Shown: positions 1 to 9,287, counted from the first letter of the stretch. The stretch: 64,000 nucleotides of DNA from Rhodococcus qingshengii JCM 15477 (GCF_023221595.1 NZ_CP096563.1:186001-250000), one strand, 5' to 3'. Notes: a model not told the origin generated them from the sequence alone. Translations and numbers: made by a program.

Positions 1-614
1 ACCTGCGGTCTGGGTACGTGCACGGTCGAAGCGAGCCGAAACGTCGTTCCAGTTGACGATGTTCCAGAATGCCTTGACGTAGTCGCCCTTGACGTTCTGG
101 TAGTCGAGGTAGAAAGCGTGCTCCCACATGTCGAGGAGCAGCAGCGGCGTGAGGCCGATGGAGATGTTGCCCTGCTGATCGTAGAGCTGGACGATGATCA
201 GACGCTGTCCGATCGAGTCCCACGCGAGGATGGACCAGCCGGAGCCCTGGATGGCGTTGGCGTTCGCGGAGAAGTGAGCGCGGAAGAGATCGAACGAACC
301 GAAGTTGTCGTCGATCGCTGCGGCGAGTTCACCTTCGGGCTTGTCGCCACCGTCAGCGCTGAGGTTGTTCCAGAAAACGGTGTGGTTGGTGTGGCCACCG
401 AGGTGGAACGCCAGGTTCTTCTCGAGCAGGTTGGCCTGCGCTGCGATGGTGTCGTTCTCACGAGCCTCGGCCAGCTTCTCGAGTGCAGCGTTGGCACCGG
501 CAACGTAAGCCGCGTGGTGCTTGTCGTGATGCAGCTCCATGATCTTGCCCGAGATGTGCGGCTCGAGGGCTGCGTAGTCGTAGGGGAGTTCCGGCAGCGT
601 GTAAACAGACACGA
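1..614 (-). CDS. sodA: superoxide dismutase (Fe/Mn family), 3' end cut off by the window
   Basis: Converts superoxide to hydrogen peroxide and oxygen. The reverse strand read from the GTG at 612-614 starts [18 protein letters not shown] and contains [10 protein letters not shown], the metal-site stretch [13 protein letters not shown], and near the end [19 protein letters not shown], all hallmarks of the Fe/Mn SOD family. About 204 codons are visible, which is almost the whole protein; the stop lies beyond base 1. An AAGGGACC ribosome-binding-like stretch precedes the GTG. In M. tuberculosis the equivalent is SodA (Rv3846), whose neighbourhood matches this window. Metal choice (Mn or Fe) cannot be settled by eye. 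Confidence 0.95.
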
Positions 615-872
615 GGGTCCCTTCTTTGCGGGCTGGTGAGCCCTGGTGCTTTAGAGTGCGTCGATCACCGGTCACGGCGTGACGTCACTCGCGTATGTGC
701 AAATCATTCTTCGGGTTTCCACCCAATAACATTCGTACACCGTCCGCAACAGTCCGGCTCAGGTAGTAATCACCAAAGAATAAAGTTTGGGAAACCGAAC
801 TTGCCCCGATCTAAGGGTAAGCTAATATGCGCAAATTCGTCGTAAAGGTGAACGGAACCTTAAACTTGCGCG

Positions 873-2051
873 ATGCCCGCACCAGTTTTCCTCCCGGAAT
901 CACCAGAGGCGGCCGCGCCTCGGGTGAATCTTCCGGGCGCTGACCTGCTGCGAGCCCTGGCGGTTGCCGCCGTGATCTACTCCCACATCTCTTTCTACGT
1001 CATCGACGATCTCGGCTCGGGTTGGTGGGTGATCGACGTCGTCTACGGCGTTTTGATCGAGCCTGCCGAACTCAACCAGCACCTCTCTTTTGTCGGCGTC
1101 GCAGTATTCATGATGCTTACCGGTGCTCTGGTGACGCGATCCGCGATTCGCGACGGCCCCGGAAAGTTCTTGACCAACCGATTCAGTCGACTGCTGCCCG
1201 CATTCTGGGTGGCGACCGCGATTGCCATTCTTCTGGTCCGCCTCGGAATCAACGGAATGTTCAGCGGTCAGGAAGGTATTTCCGATACCGAAGCGTTGAT
1301 GAGCTTTTTTCTCGGCGGATTCTTTCTCAAGCCCGAGGTAGCAGTTCTGGGAGTGACCTGGACACTCACCGTTCAATTCCTCTTTTATCTCGCATGTGTC
1401 GCGGCTCGCCCGATACTGCGGCTGCGACCGATCGTCATGCCGCTCGCCGGTGGTGCGCTGTGCTCGCTGGTGCTGCTCTACAACGTCTACGCGCCGCTGC
1501 CGTACACCGTGCCGATGCTGTCCAAGATCGCCGCGACGCTGCCGGCCGTCTTCCTCGGCCAGATCATGTACCTCGCGTGGGCGAAGCTCGCTCCCGGCCG
1601 CTGGCTGATCGCGGCCGTCCTCGTCCAGATGCACGTCATCATCGTGGCGACCCAGTTCCGCGTCTACTGGGCCGGTGAGCACTATCTGTGGACCATTTCG
1701 GTAGTCGCTGCAGCGGTAGTTCTCATCGGCCGCTACGACGGCGTCCCGACGCGCTGGCCGGTCGTGAAGTGGCTCTCGACGCGTAGTTACGTCATCTATC
1801 TCGTGCACACCCTGATCCTGTACCGCGTCGTCGAGAACACCGTTTTGTACGTCGGACCGACGCTGGCGTTTGCACTCTTCCTTCTGGCCACGGCCGCGGT
1901 AGCAGAAATCGGCTACCGGTGGGTGGAGTTGCCCGGCGCCCGCGCGATCACGGCGTGGCGAAACAGTCGCTCGCGCGTAGCATCGAAGCATGAGCTGGTA
2001 CGACGACATTCTGGGACGAGCGTCCGCAAAATCCACGCTGATCGCGCCTGA
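873..2051 (+). CDS. membrane acyltransferase, acyltransferase-3 family
   Basis: A 392-residue polytopic protein with about ten hydrophobic segments. The N-terminal part reads [20 protein letters not shown], the usual 'R-A-x-A...H' opening of acyltransferase-3 (OafA/NodX-like) proteins that O-acylate sugars or lipids in the envelope. Further in are [17 protein letters not shown] and [16 protein letters not shown], matching the family's conserved loops. There is no SGNH domain, unlike the larger paralogue at 22154-24256. The gene ends inside the start of msrA (overlap about 62 bp), so its last 20 residues are read through a different frame. The substrate is unknown. Confidence 0.85.
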   Translation: MPAPVFLPESPEAAAPRVNLPGADLLRALAVAAVIYSHISFYVIDDLGSGWWVIDVVYGVLIEPAELNQHLSFVGVAVFMMLTGALVTRSAIRDGPGKFLTNRFSRLLPAFWVATAIAILLVRLGINGMFSGQEGISDTEALMSFFLGGFFLKPEVAVLGVTWTLTVQFLFYLACVAARPILRLRPIVMPLAGGALCSLVLLYNVYAPLPYTVPMLSKIAATLPAVFLGQIMYLAWAKLAPGRWLIAAVLVQMHVIIVATQFRVYWAGEHYLWTISVVAAAVVLIGRYDGVPTRWPVVKWLSTRSYVIYLVHTLILYRVVENTVLYVGPTLAFALFLLATAAVAEIGYRWVELPGARAITAWRNSRSRVASKHELVRRHSGTSVRKIHADRA

Positions 2052-2703
2052 GGACGCACTCCCGGGCCGAGAGCAGAAAATGCCGGTTCCGACCGCGCAC
2101 TACGTCAACGGGCATCCGTTGACGCCGCCGTTTCCGGCCGAACTGCAGACCGTCGTCGTAGGGATGGGTTGTTTCTGGGGCGCCGAGAAGGAGTTCTGGC
2201 AGCTTCCCGGCGTGTACACGACCGCTGCGGGTTATGCGGGCGGCTTCACGCCCAACCCGACGTACGAAGAGACGTGCTCCGGACGTACGGGTCACACCGA
2301 AGTCGTGCTGGTGGTCTTCGATCCCGCAGTGATCTCCTACGAGCAGATCCTGGCGCACTTCTGGGAGAACCACGATCCGACGCAGGGGATGCGTCAGGGT
2401 AACGACCAGGGCTCGCAGTACCGTTCGGCGATCTTCACGACGTCCGCGGAGCAGGAAGAAATCGCTCATGCGTCGGCCGTCGCTTTCGGTGAACGGCTTG
2501 CCGAAGCCGGATATGGAGCGATCACCACCGAAATCGGTCCGCTGCGCGACTTCTTCTACGCGGAGGATTACCACCAGCAGTATCTGGCGAAGAATCCCGG
2601 CGGTTACTGCCCGGTGCATGCCACGGGCGTCAGTTGCCCGGTCGGATTGCTCCGTCAGGATCAGGTTCCGGCGCAGACGGACATCCTTCCGCCGAGCGAA
2701 TAA
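1990..2703 (+). CDS. msrA: peptide-methionine (S)-S-oxide reductase MsrA
   Basis: Repairs oxidised methionine in proteins. The 237-residue product carries the catalytic GCFWGAE motif (Cys about residue 61), GYAGG, GHTEVV, HDPTQ (as [20 protein letters not shown]) and a C-terminal pair of cysteines ([16 protein letters not shown]) that can act as resolving cysteines. The ATG at 1990 gives the extended N-terminus ([15 protein letters not shown]) normal for actinobacterial MsrA. It overlaps the end of the acyltransferase gene. Being near sodA and the ferritins, it fits an oxidative-stress neighbourhood. Confidence 0.96.
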   Translation: MSWYDDILGRASAKSTLIAPEDALPGREQKMPVPTAHYVNGHPLTPPFPAELQTVVVGMGCFWGAEKEFWQLPGVYTTAAGYAGGFTPNPTYEETCSGRTGHTEVVLVVFDPAVISYEQILAHFWENHDPTQGMRQGNDQGSQYRSAIFTTSAEQEEIAHASAVAFGERLAEAGYGAITTEIGPLRDFFYAEDYHQQYLAKNPGGYCPVHATGVSCPVGLLRQDQVPAQTDILPPSE

Positions 2704-2814
2704 CTGGACAGGTGTTGGAGGACACATGTGATTCAGCTCGTTAACACTTGCAACTAGATGGAAACAAAGGGAATCTCGATGTAAGAGTGTGTCGTCGAGA
2801 GAACTGAGCTCACA

Positions 2815-3411
2815 ATGTCAGGTAGTACGCGAGGAACTGCGTCGCTGCTCCGACGCACAATTCATGTAGGCCACGATCCGATGGTTCGCCGCAGTGATCG
2901 GATCGAAGGGTTCATGTCCTTCGGTCTGATCATTTTCGCGATTCTTCTCCTGCCTCTCGCGGTATGGGCAGGGGCTGCGACTGCTTCGAGCCAGAACGCA
3001 CTGATCGCCAAACAATCCGCCGAATTACACAGTATTTCGGCGACGACGACAGCAGATTCGACGCAGACCACCGCCTCGACAGCCGATTACATTGCGCCGA
3101 CCACCGAAATGGCCAGCGCGCAGTGGAACTGGAACGGCCAGGTTCACACGGGTGATGTCACTGTCGACTCGGCGACGCCCGCCGGCACCGAGGTCCCCAT
3201 CTACGTCAATGATCAGGGCGACAAGACCGTAGCTCCGATCACTCAGAGCGCTGCCGACGTCGCAGCCGTGGTGACCGGGGTTTTCACCTGGTTCAGCGTG
3301 ATGTCGCTGCTGGTCATCGCTTTCATGCTGGTGCGCGTCTTTCTCGACCGTTCCCGCTCGGCCCAGTGGGACCGAGACCTACGCGCGTTCCTCGACGCGA
3401 ACGCGCTGTAG
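2815..3411 (+). CDS. Rv1733c-like two-pass membrane protein
   Basis: A 198-residue protein with one hydrophobic segment near residues 35-58 (SFGLIIFAILLLPLAVWAG), a 90-residue exposed region, and a second segment near 147-170 (FTWFSVMSLLVIAFMLVRVFL). The middle region carries WNGQVHTGDV and GTEVPIYVNDQGD, the pattern of the Rv1733c family of actinobacterial membrane proteins. The biochemical role of the family is not established. The start at 2815 is the first ATG; internal ATGs at 2881 and 2914 are possible. No DosR-type palindrome was seen upstream. Confidence 0.75.
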   Translation: MSGSTRGTASLLRRTIHVGHDPMVRRSDRIEGFMSFGLIIFAILLLPLAVWAGAATASSQNALIAKQSAELHSISATTTADSTQTTASTADYIAPTTEMASAQWNWNGQVHTGDVTVDSATPAGTEVPIYVNDQGDKTVAPITQSAADVAAVVTGVFTWFSVMSLLVIAFMLVRVFLDRSRSAQWDRDLRAFLDANAL

Positions 3412-3426
3412 ATCCCGGCCCATTCC

Positions 3427-4356
3427 TTACTGCAGTTGGGGCATGACCTCGCTTGCGACGAGTTCGAGATGATCCAGATCGGCGAGATCGAGAGTCTGCA
3501 GATACACGCGCTGTGAACCGGCGTCGGCGAAAGTGCCGATCTTGTCGACCAGCTCCGAAGGTGTTCCGGCCAGACCGTTCTCACGTAGCTCGTCGACGTC
3601 GCGTCCGATAGCCTCGGCGCGCTTCTTGATCTCCGCCTCGTCGCGGCCGCAGCACAGGACGAGAGCGTTGGAGTACACCAATTCGTTCGGATCGCGCTCG
3701 TGCTCGACGCAAGCCTGACGAACCCGCGCAAAGATGTCCTTCGTTTCCTCGAGGGACTTGAACGGGATGTTGAACTCGTTTGCGAACCGAGCGGCGAGCG
3801 CTGGAGTCTTCTTCTTGCCCGTGCCACCGATCAGGATCGGCGGACCGTCGACCTGGTGCGGTTTGGGAAGCGCGGGAGAGTTCTTGATCTGCACGTGCTT
3901 ACCGTCGTAGTCGAACGTGTCGCCGACCGTCGTACGCCACAGACCGGTCACGACGTCGAGAGTTTCCTCGAGCAGTTCGAAGCGATCCTTGAGCGCCGGG
4001 AACGGGATGCCGTACGCCTGGTGCTCTTCCTCGTACCAGCCGGCACCGATGCCGAGGTCTACGCGGCCACCACTCATCTGATCGACCTGTGCGACCGAGA
4101 TGGCCAGCGGTCCGGCGTGACGGAACGTAGCCGACGTCACCAGAGTGCCGAGGCGGATGGTGGATGTTTCGCGGGCGATTCCGGCGAGCGTGATCCACGC
4201 GTCGGTAGGCCCGGGAAGGCCGTCGGAATTCATGGCGAGATAGTGGTCCGAGCGGAAAAATGCGCCGTAGCCGAGTTTTTCGGCGGTCTGGGCAACAGTC
4301 AGTAGTTGTTCGTAGGTAGCGCCCTGCTGGGGTTCGGTGAATATACGCAGCTCCAT
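3427..4356 (-). CDS. LLM-class (luciferase-like) F420-dependent oxidoreductase
   Basis: TIM-barrel flavin/F420 oxidoreductase of the luciferase-like monooxygenase class. The protein begins MELRIFTEPQQGATYEQLL and contains GYGAFFRSDHYL, TSTIRLGTLVTSATFRHAGPLA, VDQMSGGRVDLGIGAGWYEEEH and PILIGGTGKKKTPALAARFA, which are standard family landmarks; many proteins of this pattern use coenzyme F420. The ATG at 4354-4356 is preferred (309 aa) because the longer frame to 4401 would run back over the end of the neighbouring gene on the same strand (ends 4373). The natural substrate is unknown. Confidence 0.88.
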   Translation of the reverse strand: MELRIFTEPQQGATYEQLLTVAQTAEKLGYGAFFRSDHYLAMNSDGLPGPTDAWITLAGIARETSTIRLGTLVTSATFRHAGPLAISVAQVDQMSGGRVDLGIGAGWYEEEHQAYGIPFPALKDRFELLEETLDVVTGLWRTTVGDTFDYDGKHVQIKNSPALPKPHQVDGPPILIGGTGKKKTPALAARFANEFNIPFKSLEETKDIFARVRQACVEHERDPNELVYSNALVLCCGRDEAEIKKRAEAIGRDVDELRENGLAGTPSELVDKIGTFADAGSQRVYLQTLDLADLDHLELVASEVMPQLQ

Positions 4357-4372
4357 GACTTCCACTCTGCCA

Positions 4373-6154
4373 CTATTTTGTGGAGGTCGGGACGACGGCA
4401 CCGACTTGTCCGGCGCCGAAACACAGCGTCAGTCCCGGCGTTGTCGGCGTGATCTTCACACTGTTTCCGTGGCCGACCAGGCGCACGAATGCCGAGTGCA
4501 AACCTTGGGTCACGGGTACCGATACTGCGTCACCGGACTCCAACGCAACATCGATCGTTCCGTCGGTGCTCGCGAGGAAATTGAGCTGAACCGTCCATTC
4601 CCAGCCGGCCAGGGGACCGTCGAGGGGGAGCTCGGTCGGGCCTTCGGCACGGGTGCCGCAGTTCGGCGCCGTTCCTTCGGGAATCCTTCTCGTCCAGGTC
4701 ACTTCGGCATCGACGATCTGACCGCTGTCGTCGATGGTGCGCAGAATCGGAGTGCTGGAAGAGAATTCGGGGCGATCAGGCAGCGGCGCGAGAACGTTGC
4801 TTGCCAAATTGTTCGGAAAGGCGACGGGAAGGAGCACTTCGATCGCGACGGGTTGCTCGAGCAGTGGAGCATCCTGATTCTGTGACAACGACATTCGCGC
4901 GTTCGCGAGGTAGTCGCGGGTCGGGTTCTCGCGCCAGATGTCGACGAACGTGACGGTCGAGACGAGCGAACTGATCACGAAGAGCACTGACAGGCCGGCG
5001 GCGACTGCGACGGGCAAACGGGCCGGACGTCGCCGAGGCGCAGCGAGAATAAGAGCGGCGGCGAGGGCGAACACCGTCGCCGAATCCGTGAAGTAACGCA
5101 AGGTCTGCGCCAACTCGTACGTGGTGTCGGCGTCGGATCGGGTAGCGGTCATCGCCACCACGGAGGCCAGGAAGTACAGCGCCGCGGCAGCCCAGATCCA
5201 GGCAGCGCCGCGTCGGGCACGCACTGTCATCACGGCCGTCGTCAGCAGCGCGGCCCAGGCTGCGACCACCAAAAGCGTCGGCGGATCGGCCCAGGCGGGG
5301 CTGGGGATCCACCGCTCCCAGCGCCAGGGGCCGCCGAGAAGAGTGGGAAGCATCCCCAAAGACGTTCCGTGATGCAGCAGTTCGGTGGACATCGAACGGC
5401 CGTATCCGGTGATCGGAGATTCGACAGTTGTCAGATACACCGGAATCCAGAACGCGAGCACGGCGGCGGAGGCCGTCCACAGGAGTCGGCACTTCGTGAC
5501 CGCACTTCGTATCGGCGTTCCTTCACCTTGTGTGCGCAAGTACAGCACCAGAAAAGCGAGTGCGACGAACGGAACGAGCACTGCTTTCTCGAAGAACAGC
5601 AAGGAGACGACAAAAACCGCGGTGCCCGAGAACACGTAGCGCACCTGCCCGGTGCGGTACAGCTTGATCGCGTCGCCGCATGCCCAGGCCAGCGCGATCT
5701 GGAGCGGCAATGCATTGAGCGCGGCTGCCCACCACGAGAACGCCGGAAGTGTCAGCGGGACGAACAGATACAGGATCAACGGAATCAACAGTGCCGGTCG
5801 CCGGCCGAGGACCAACCGAAGAGTGCGCAGAAGCGCCAACGACGCGGCGGCCTGACCGACGACGAGCAGTGCCGCCGACAGCGCCCAGTTGTACGGCGCG
5901 AAACGGGCGATCAACCCGGTGAAGAAGAAGGCCGCGGGCATGAAGTGACCGTCGTGGTCGTAGAGCAGGAGTTCGCTCGAGAAGAGTGGGAAGCGTCCTC
6001 CGCGGCCCATCAGGATGAGGTCGTCCCAGTAGAAGTAATTGCTCGCGGCAACCCAGATGCGAATGACGAGCTGACATCCGATCAACACGAACGCGAGCTG
6101 CGTGACCCGTCTCGGGGTGAACGTCAGAGTTGGCTCGGGCTGTGGAGAAGTCAT
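4373..6154 (-). CDS. large polytopic membrane protein, GT-C-like
   Basis: A 593-residue protein with roughly ten to eleven transmembrane helices in the first 400 residues and a soluble C-terminal domain of about 180 residues. The first extracytoplasmic loop contains NYFYWDDLILMGR, an acidic pair after TM1 like that of polyprenyl-phosphate-dependent GT-C glycosyltransferases, followed by DHDGHFMPAAFF. The C-terminal part (CGTRAEGPTELPLDG, WEWTVQLNFLASTDGTIDVAL) looks like a beta-sandwich. This suggests an envelope glycan-modifying enzyme, but I do not recognise a named family, so the role is inference. Confidence 0.7.
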   Translation of the reverse strand: MTSPQPEPTLTFTPRRVTQLAFVLIGCQLVIRIWVAASNYFYWDDLILMGRGGRFPLFSSELLLYDHDGHFMPAAFFFTGLIARFAPYNWALSAALLVVGQAAASLALLRTLRLVLGRRPALLIPLILYLFVPLTLPAFSWWAAALNALPLQIALAWACGDAIKLYRTGQVRYVFSGTAVFVVSLLFFEKAVLVPFVALAFLVLYLRTQGEGTPIRSAVTKCRLLWTASAAVLAFWIPVYLTTVESPITGYGRSMSTELLHHGTSLGMLPTLLGGPWRWERWIPSPAWADPPTLLVVAAWAALLTTAVMTVRARRGAAWIWAAAALYFLASVVAMTATRSDADTTYELAQTLRYFTDSATVFALAAALILAAPRRRPARLPVAVAAGLSVLFVISSLVSTVTFVDIWRENPTRDYLANARMSLSQNQDAPLLEQPVAIEVLLPVAFPNNLASNVLAPLPDRPEFSSSTPILRTIDDSGQIVDAEVTWTRRIPEGTAPNCGTRAEGPTELPLDGPLAGWEWTVQLNFLASTDGTIDVALESGDAVSVPVTQGLHSAFVRLVGHGNSVKITPTTPGLTLCFGAGQVGAVVPTSTK

Positions 6155-6250
6155 CGACGGTCATGCTTCCAGGTGTGTCAAAAACCGACTTCTCATAAAA
6201 AGGGGATACCGGTCTTTTCTGTCTTTTCGGGAGCAATTTCTGAATGGATT

Positions 6251-6294
6251 GTGAACTTTGCCGGGATAAATGACGTCGACGCCCGAAAGTTCAC
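6251..6294. repeat. inverted repeat / potential hairpin
   Basis: Arms GTGAACTTT (6251-6259) and AAAGTTCAC (6286-6294) are perfect complements, with an inner GGG/CCC pairing and a palindromic GACGTC in the centre. It lies about 100 bp upstream of the leftward gene and is not followed by a T-tract, so an operator or cruciform is more likely than a terminator. Confidence 0.55.
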
Positions 6295-6379
6295 TGACCT
6301 GCGGTGTCAAATTCATCCTCGAGCCTGTGCATCGTTCGCTAACACCTGTCAGCAAATTCTCAGGGTCTTGCCCGTGACC

Positions 6380-6441
6380 TGTGGATAAAGCCCGATTCAT
6401 TCATCCAGAACTGTGGATGAACCTGTGGAAACTGTGGATAA
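6380..6441. promoter_or_regulatory. cluster of four DnaA-box-like 9-mers
   Basis: TGTGGATAA occurs exactly at 6380-6388 and 6433-6441; this is the complement of the consensus DnaA box TTATCCACA. Two one- or two-mismatch copies lie between them, TGTGGATGA at 6412-6420 and TGTGGAAAC at 6424-6432. All four face the same way within 62 bp. The window lacks dnaA, dnaN, gyrB and rpmH, so this is not the canonical oriC; the synteny suggests it lies tens of kilobases from it. Confidence 0.75.
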
Positions 6442-6569
6442 CTCGAGTTTTTAAGTGGCGGAGGTCACATTATTCGAACAATGCAGGTGAACGCGGTGGA
6501 GGTTCGATCACAAATCGGGAGTGAATCCATTTGCTGCCGTTACCGATACGGCGTGACAGAATCGAAGTT

Positions 6570-7547
6570 GTGAGTGTCGTTCAGGTCTGCGCCCGGTGCG
6601 CCGCACGCTGGCCTGTCGTCGGCGGCCCGACGCAGTGGTGCCCGCGCTGCAGCGGCGTCCTGCTGATCCCCACCCGCACCGAGATCTACCAACCGCCCAA
6701 CCGCCGTGGCTTCCGCTGGATCGCGCGCTCCCCGTCCGACCCCCGCGGCGTGGGGGACGCACCAGTGCGTCGTAGCTTCTCCACTCCGCGCTACGACGCT
6801 GTCCCGCAGTGGGGACTCCAGGACGTCGTCGACACCTCACCGGTGCCGCCCTCGCGAGCGGACCGGATGGCCGACCGAGTCGGGCCGTTGCTGACGCTCG
6901 CAACGATCCTCTACGGACTGGCGGTGTTCGCCGAACTGGGCAGATACGCGATCCTGGTCCGCAACCGCACCAGGCTGATCCCGCAGCCGCTGCTCACGGT
7001 CTCCGACGCCGCCGTGTACTTCACTCAGTTGGGTGGACTGCTGATCTCGGTCTTCGCGGCAATCGCCGCTGTGTGCTGGCTGCTTCGTCGGCGTCGTGAA
7101 CACTTCGCAGGTGCCCGGGAATCCGATCCACGCACAGCGTCGGAAGTTGTCGTCGGCTGCGCTGTGCCGATCCTCAACCTGGTGATGCCGGCCGTTTATC
7201 TCTTCGAGTTGGTCCGCCGCGATCCGCGCGGAACCCTGTTGGTCAAGATCTGGTGGGGCTTCTGGGCATTCAGCGCTCTGCTGCTGGTGGTCAACGCGTA
7301 CTGGCGATCACGCCCGGGGATTCAGGCAATGGCCGACGGGGTTCTGCTGAACGCTTTCATCGCACTGATCGCTGCCGTCACCGCGGCGTTGACACTCGTC
7401 GTGATCCGCCGGATCGAGCGCAAGAGCTGGCGCGGTGAACCGGAATCGGAAACCCGGTGGGTGCCAGTGCCGCGCTCGGTGCTGGAAGAGAAGACGGTGC
7501 TGGACGAGAAGACGGTGCTGGACGAGAAGGAGACCGCTGCCCTGTGA
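6570..7547 (+). CDS. DUF4328 membrane protein with N-terminal zinc ribbon (Rv3843c-like)
   Basis: Starts at the GTG at 6570 (VSVVQVCARCAARWPVVGG), 13 codons inside a longer open frame from 6531. The first 35 residues hold a CARC...CPRC zinc-ribbon-like motif, followed by a linker and about four to six transmembrane helices (PLLTLATILYGLAVFAELG onward) of DUF4328 type. The C-terminus ends in a short tandem repeat VLDEKTVLDEKTVLDEKE. In M. tuberculosis Rv3843c sits next to glpQ1, as here. The stop TGA overlaps the GTG of the next gene (GTGA at 7544-7547), so the two are translationally coupled. Function unknown. Confidence 0.8.
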   Translation: MSVVQVCARCAARWPVVGGPTQWCPRCSGVLLIPTRTEIYQPPNRRGFRWIARSPSDPRGVGDAPVRRSFSTPRYDAVPQWGLQDVVDTSPVPPSRADRMADRVGPLLTLATILYGLAVFAELGRYAILVRNRTRLIPQPLLTVSDAAVYFTQLGGLLISVFAAIAAVCWLLRRRREHFAGARESDPRTASEVVVGCAVPILNLVMPAVYLFELVRRDPRGTLLVKIWWGFWAFSALLLVVNAYWRSRPGIQAMADGVLLNAFIALIAAVTAALTLVVIRRIERKSWRGEPESETRWVPVPRSVLEEKTVLDEKTVLDEKETAAL

Positions 7548-8308
7548 GCCCAGATCGTCGAGGTCCACTCGTCGTTGCGCACCGAGGTGCGTCGGCTGCG
7601 CGGCCGGAGCACACCCTCGCCGCCTACGAACTGGCCCTCGAGGAGGGTGCCGACGGGCTCGAATGCGACGTCCGGCTCACCCGCGACGGACACCTGGTCT
7701 GCGTTCACGACCGCAAGGTCGACCGCACCTCCAGCGGGACGGGGATCGTCAGCGAGATGACGCTCGATTCGCTGACCGCTCTGGACTACGGGTCGACGAG
7801 CGAACCGGCCGAACTGCTGACTCTCTCCGATCTCATCACCCTCGCTCTGGATTTTGCGCGCCCGGTGAAGCTGTTCATCGAGACCAAGCACCCCGTGAGG
7901 TTCGGCGGATTGGTCGAAGCCAAACTCCTGGCGGAACTGCACCGCTTCGGGATCGCGTCGCCGCCGTCGGCCGATCACTCGCGGGCAGTGGTCATGTCTT
8001 TCTCGGCGAGTGCGGTCTGGCGGGTGCGTCGTTCGGCACCGCTGCTGCCGACGGTCCTGCTCGGTGACGCGTCGCGGTACCTCGGTGGCGGTGCGTCGAC
8101 GGCTGTGGGCGCTACGGCGATCGGGCCGTCGATCAAGGCGCTGCGCGAACATCCCGATCTGGTCGATCGGGCCGCCGCTGCGGGTCGCGCGACGTACTGC
8201 TGGACCGTCGACGACAAGGCGGATGTGGACCTGTGTCGTGAGCTCGGGGTCAGTTGGGTTGCCACCAACCATCCCGGGCGCACGAAGCAATGGCTGGGCA
8301 GCGTGTAG
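7544..8308 (+). CDS. glpQ: glycerophosphodiester phosphodiesterase
   Basis: Hydrolyses glycerophosphodiesters to glycerol-3-phosphate and an alcohol. The 254-residue cytosolic protein opens with VSPDRRGPLVVAHRGASAA, giving the catalytic HRG, then GADGLECDVRLTRDGHLVCVHD (metal-binding E-x-D and the second catalytic His in the GDPD family), FIETKHP (GDPD E-x-K motif), and AYCW-like TYCWTVDDKADVD near the end. There is no signal peptide. The start is the GTG at 7544 overlapping the stop of the upstream gene; synteny corresponds to GlpQ1 (Rv3842c). Confidence 0.92.
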   Translation: MSPDRRGPLVVAHRGASAARPEHTLAAYELALEEGADGLECDVRLTRDGHLVCVHDRKVDRTSSGTGIVSEMTLDSLTALDYGSTSEPAELLTLSDLITLALDFARPVKLFIETKHPVRFGGLVEAKLLAELHRFGIASPPSADHSRAVVMSFSASAVWRVRRSAPLLPTVLLGDASRYLGGGASTAVGATAIGPSIKALREHPDLVDRAAAAGRATYCWTVDDKADVDLCRELGVSWVATNHPGRTKQWLGSV

Positions 8309-8319
8309 ATTTTGCCCTC

Positions 8320-9234
8320 GTGGCCAAGAAGAGCAAAAGAAACAGTGGACCGAAGCAGGGCAGCGCACGCGCAGAGAAGCTGGCGGCACGCCAAGCAGAG
8401 CGTGAAGCCGCTGCCGGCGTAGTCAGCCGCCCGTTCGAGGGCCTTGCCGCCGAGTGCGATCTGGTCGCGCTGCGTGAATTCGTTCCGTCCGCCACGGCTC
8501 CGTTGCCGGTCATCGGCTCCGACCGTCCCGTCACGTTGGCAACGGTCCTCCCCGGCGCTGTTGCCGCACTCGTCCGCGACGAGGGCGAGACGGCCACTGG
8601 ATTTGTCGGTGTCCAGGTTCAGGCGCACTCGGCCGACCTCGGCGCAGACCTCGCCGCTTCGGTGAACTGGATCAAGGACGCGGCCCCCGGCGACGCGCTT
8701 TCTGCCGCGAACCCCGATTCCGAGACCCCCGCAGTCACCGCTGTCGTCGATCCCTCGGCCCTGCTCGACATCACCGTGCACCAGAACTTCAACTGGTGGA
8801 TCCCCGAGGGCGTCGAAACCGATCCCGAGGTTGCCGCCACCGTGCAGCACGCCAACTCGGCGATCATGCCCTCTGCACGCCTCGAAGGCGACGGCCTCGT
8901 TGCCGCGTGGTGGGTCGACGCCGGCGAGAAGGCGCACCTGTGTTGGGTTCGTCCCGAGAGCGAAGACGACCTGATGCTCGCGCTGGCGCGCGTGCACGCG
9001 ACCGGTGGACTGCATCTGGGTGAGGGCTCGCGCTACGCAGGCTCGTTCCGCACCCACGGCCTGTTGGTTCCCGTCTTCGACCTCGACCGCGAAAAGCATG
9101 CAAACGAGTGGGTAGCGGCAACCGTCGAGCTCGGTGAGCGTCTTGCCGAGGCTCTGGCCGTCGATGCTCCGCTGACCTCGGCCGAGCTTCGCTCGCGCGA
9201 CGGACTTCGTGGTCGTCAGGTCACGCTGCGCTGA
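8320..9234 (+). CDS. DUF5926 family protein
   Basis: A 304-residue soluble protein. The chosen start is the GTG at 8320 (VAKKSKRNSGPKQGSARAEK), placing it 11 bp after glpQ; a longer frame from 8254 would run through the end of glpQ. The lysine/arginine-rich head is followed by a globular acidic domain with HQNFNWWIPEG and RTHGLLVPVFDLDREKHANEW. Homologues are widespread in actinobacteria as DUF5926 and sometimes mislabelled SecA because of a basic tail motif. No catalytic motif is visible. Function unknown. Confidence 0.78.
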   Translation: MAKKSKRNSGPKQGSARAEKLAARQAEREAAAGVVSRPFEGLAAECDLVALREFVPSATAPLPVIGSDRPVTLATVLPGAVAALVRDEGETATGFVGVQVQAHSADLGADLAASVNWIKDAAPGDALSAANPDSETPAVTAVVDPSALLDITVHQNFNWWIPEGVETDPEVAATVQHANSAIMPSARLEGDGLVAAWWVDAGEKAHLCWVRPESEDDLMLALARVHATGGLHLGEGSRYAGSFRTHGLLVPVFDLDREKHANEWVAATVELGERLAEALAVDAPLTSAELRSRDGLRGRQVTLR

Positions 9235-9287
9235 TTTTTTCGCCCGAACTATAGGCGTTACGCGAAGTTACGGTTAATGTTGGTGAC

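Larger units (their letters stand above)
6155..6569. other. 415-bp divergent intergenic region with hairpin and DnaA-box cluster
   Basis: No gene is supported here. It separates a leftward membrane-protein gene from the rightward DUF4328 gene. It holds a 44-bp inverted repeat (6251-6294) and a cluster of four DnaA-box-like 9-mers (6380-6441), annotated separately. The stretch from 6155 to 6250 is AT-richer than its surroundings, as expected for promoters of both flanking genes. Confidence 0.7.

Noticed and set aside
118..639. Open frame of 173 codons on the + strand
   Set aside because: It is antisense to sodA, whose family motifs are clear on the other strand; the frame has no recognisable motif and arises from high-GC codon bias.
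6380..6441. Chromosomal replication origin
   Set aside because: No dnaA, dnaN, recF, gyrB or rpmH in the window and only four boxes; synteny places true oriC elsewhere. Kept as an accessory DnaA-box cluster.
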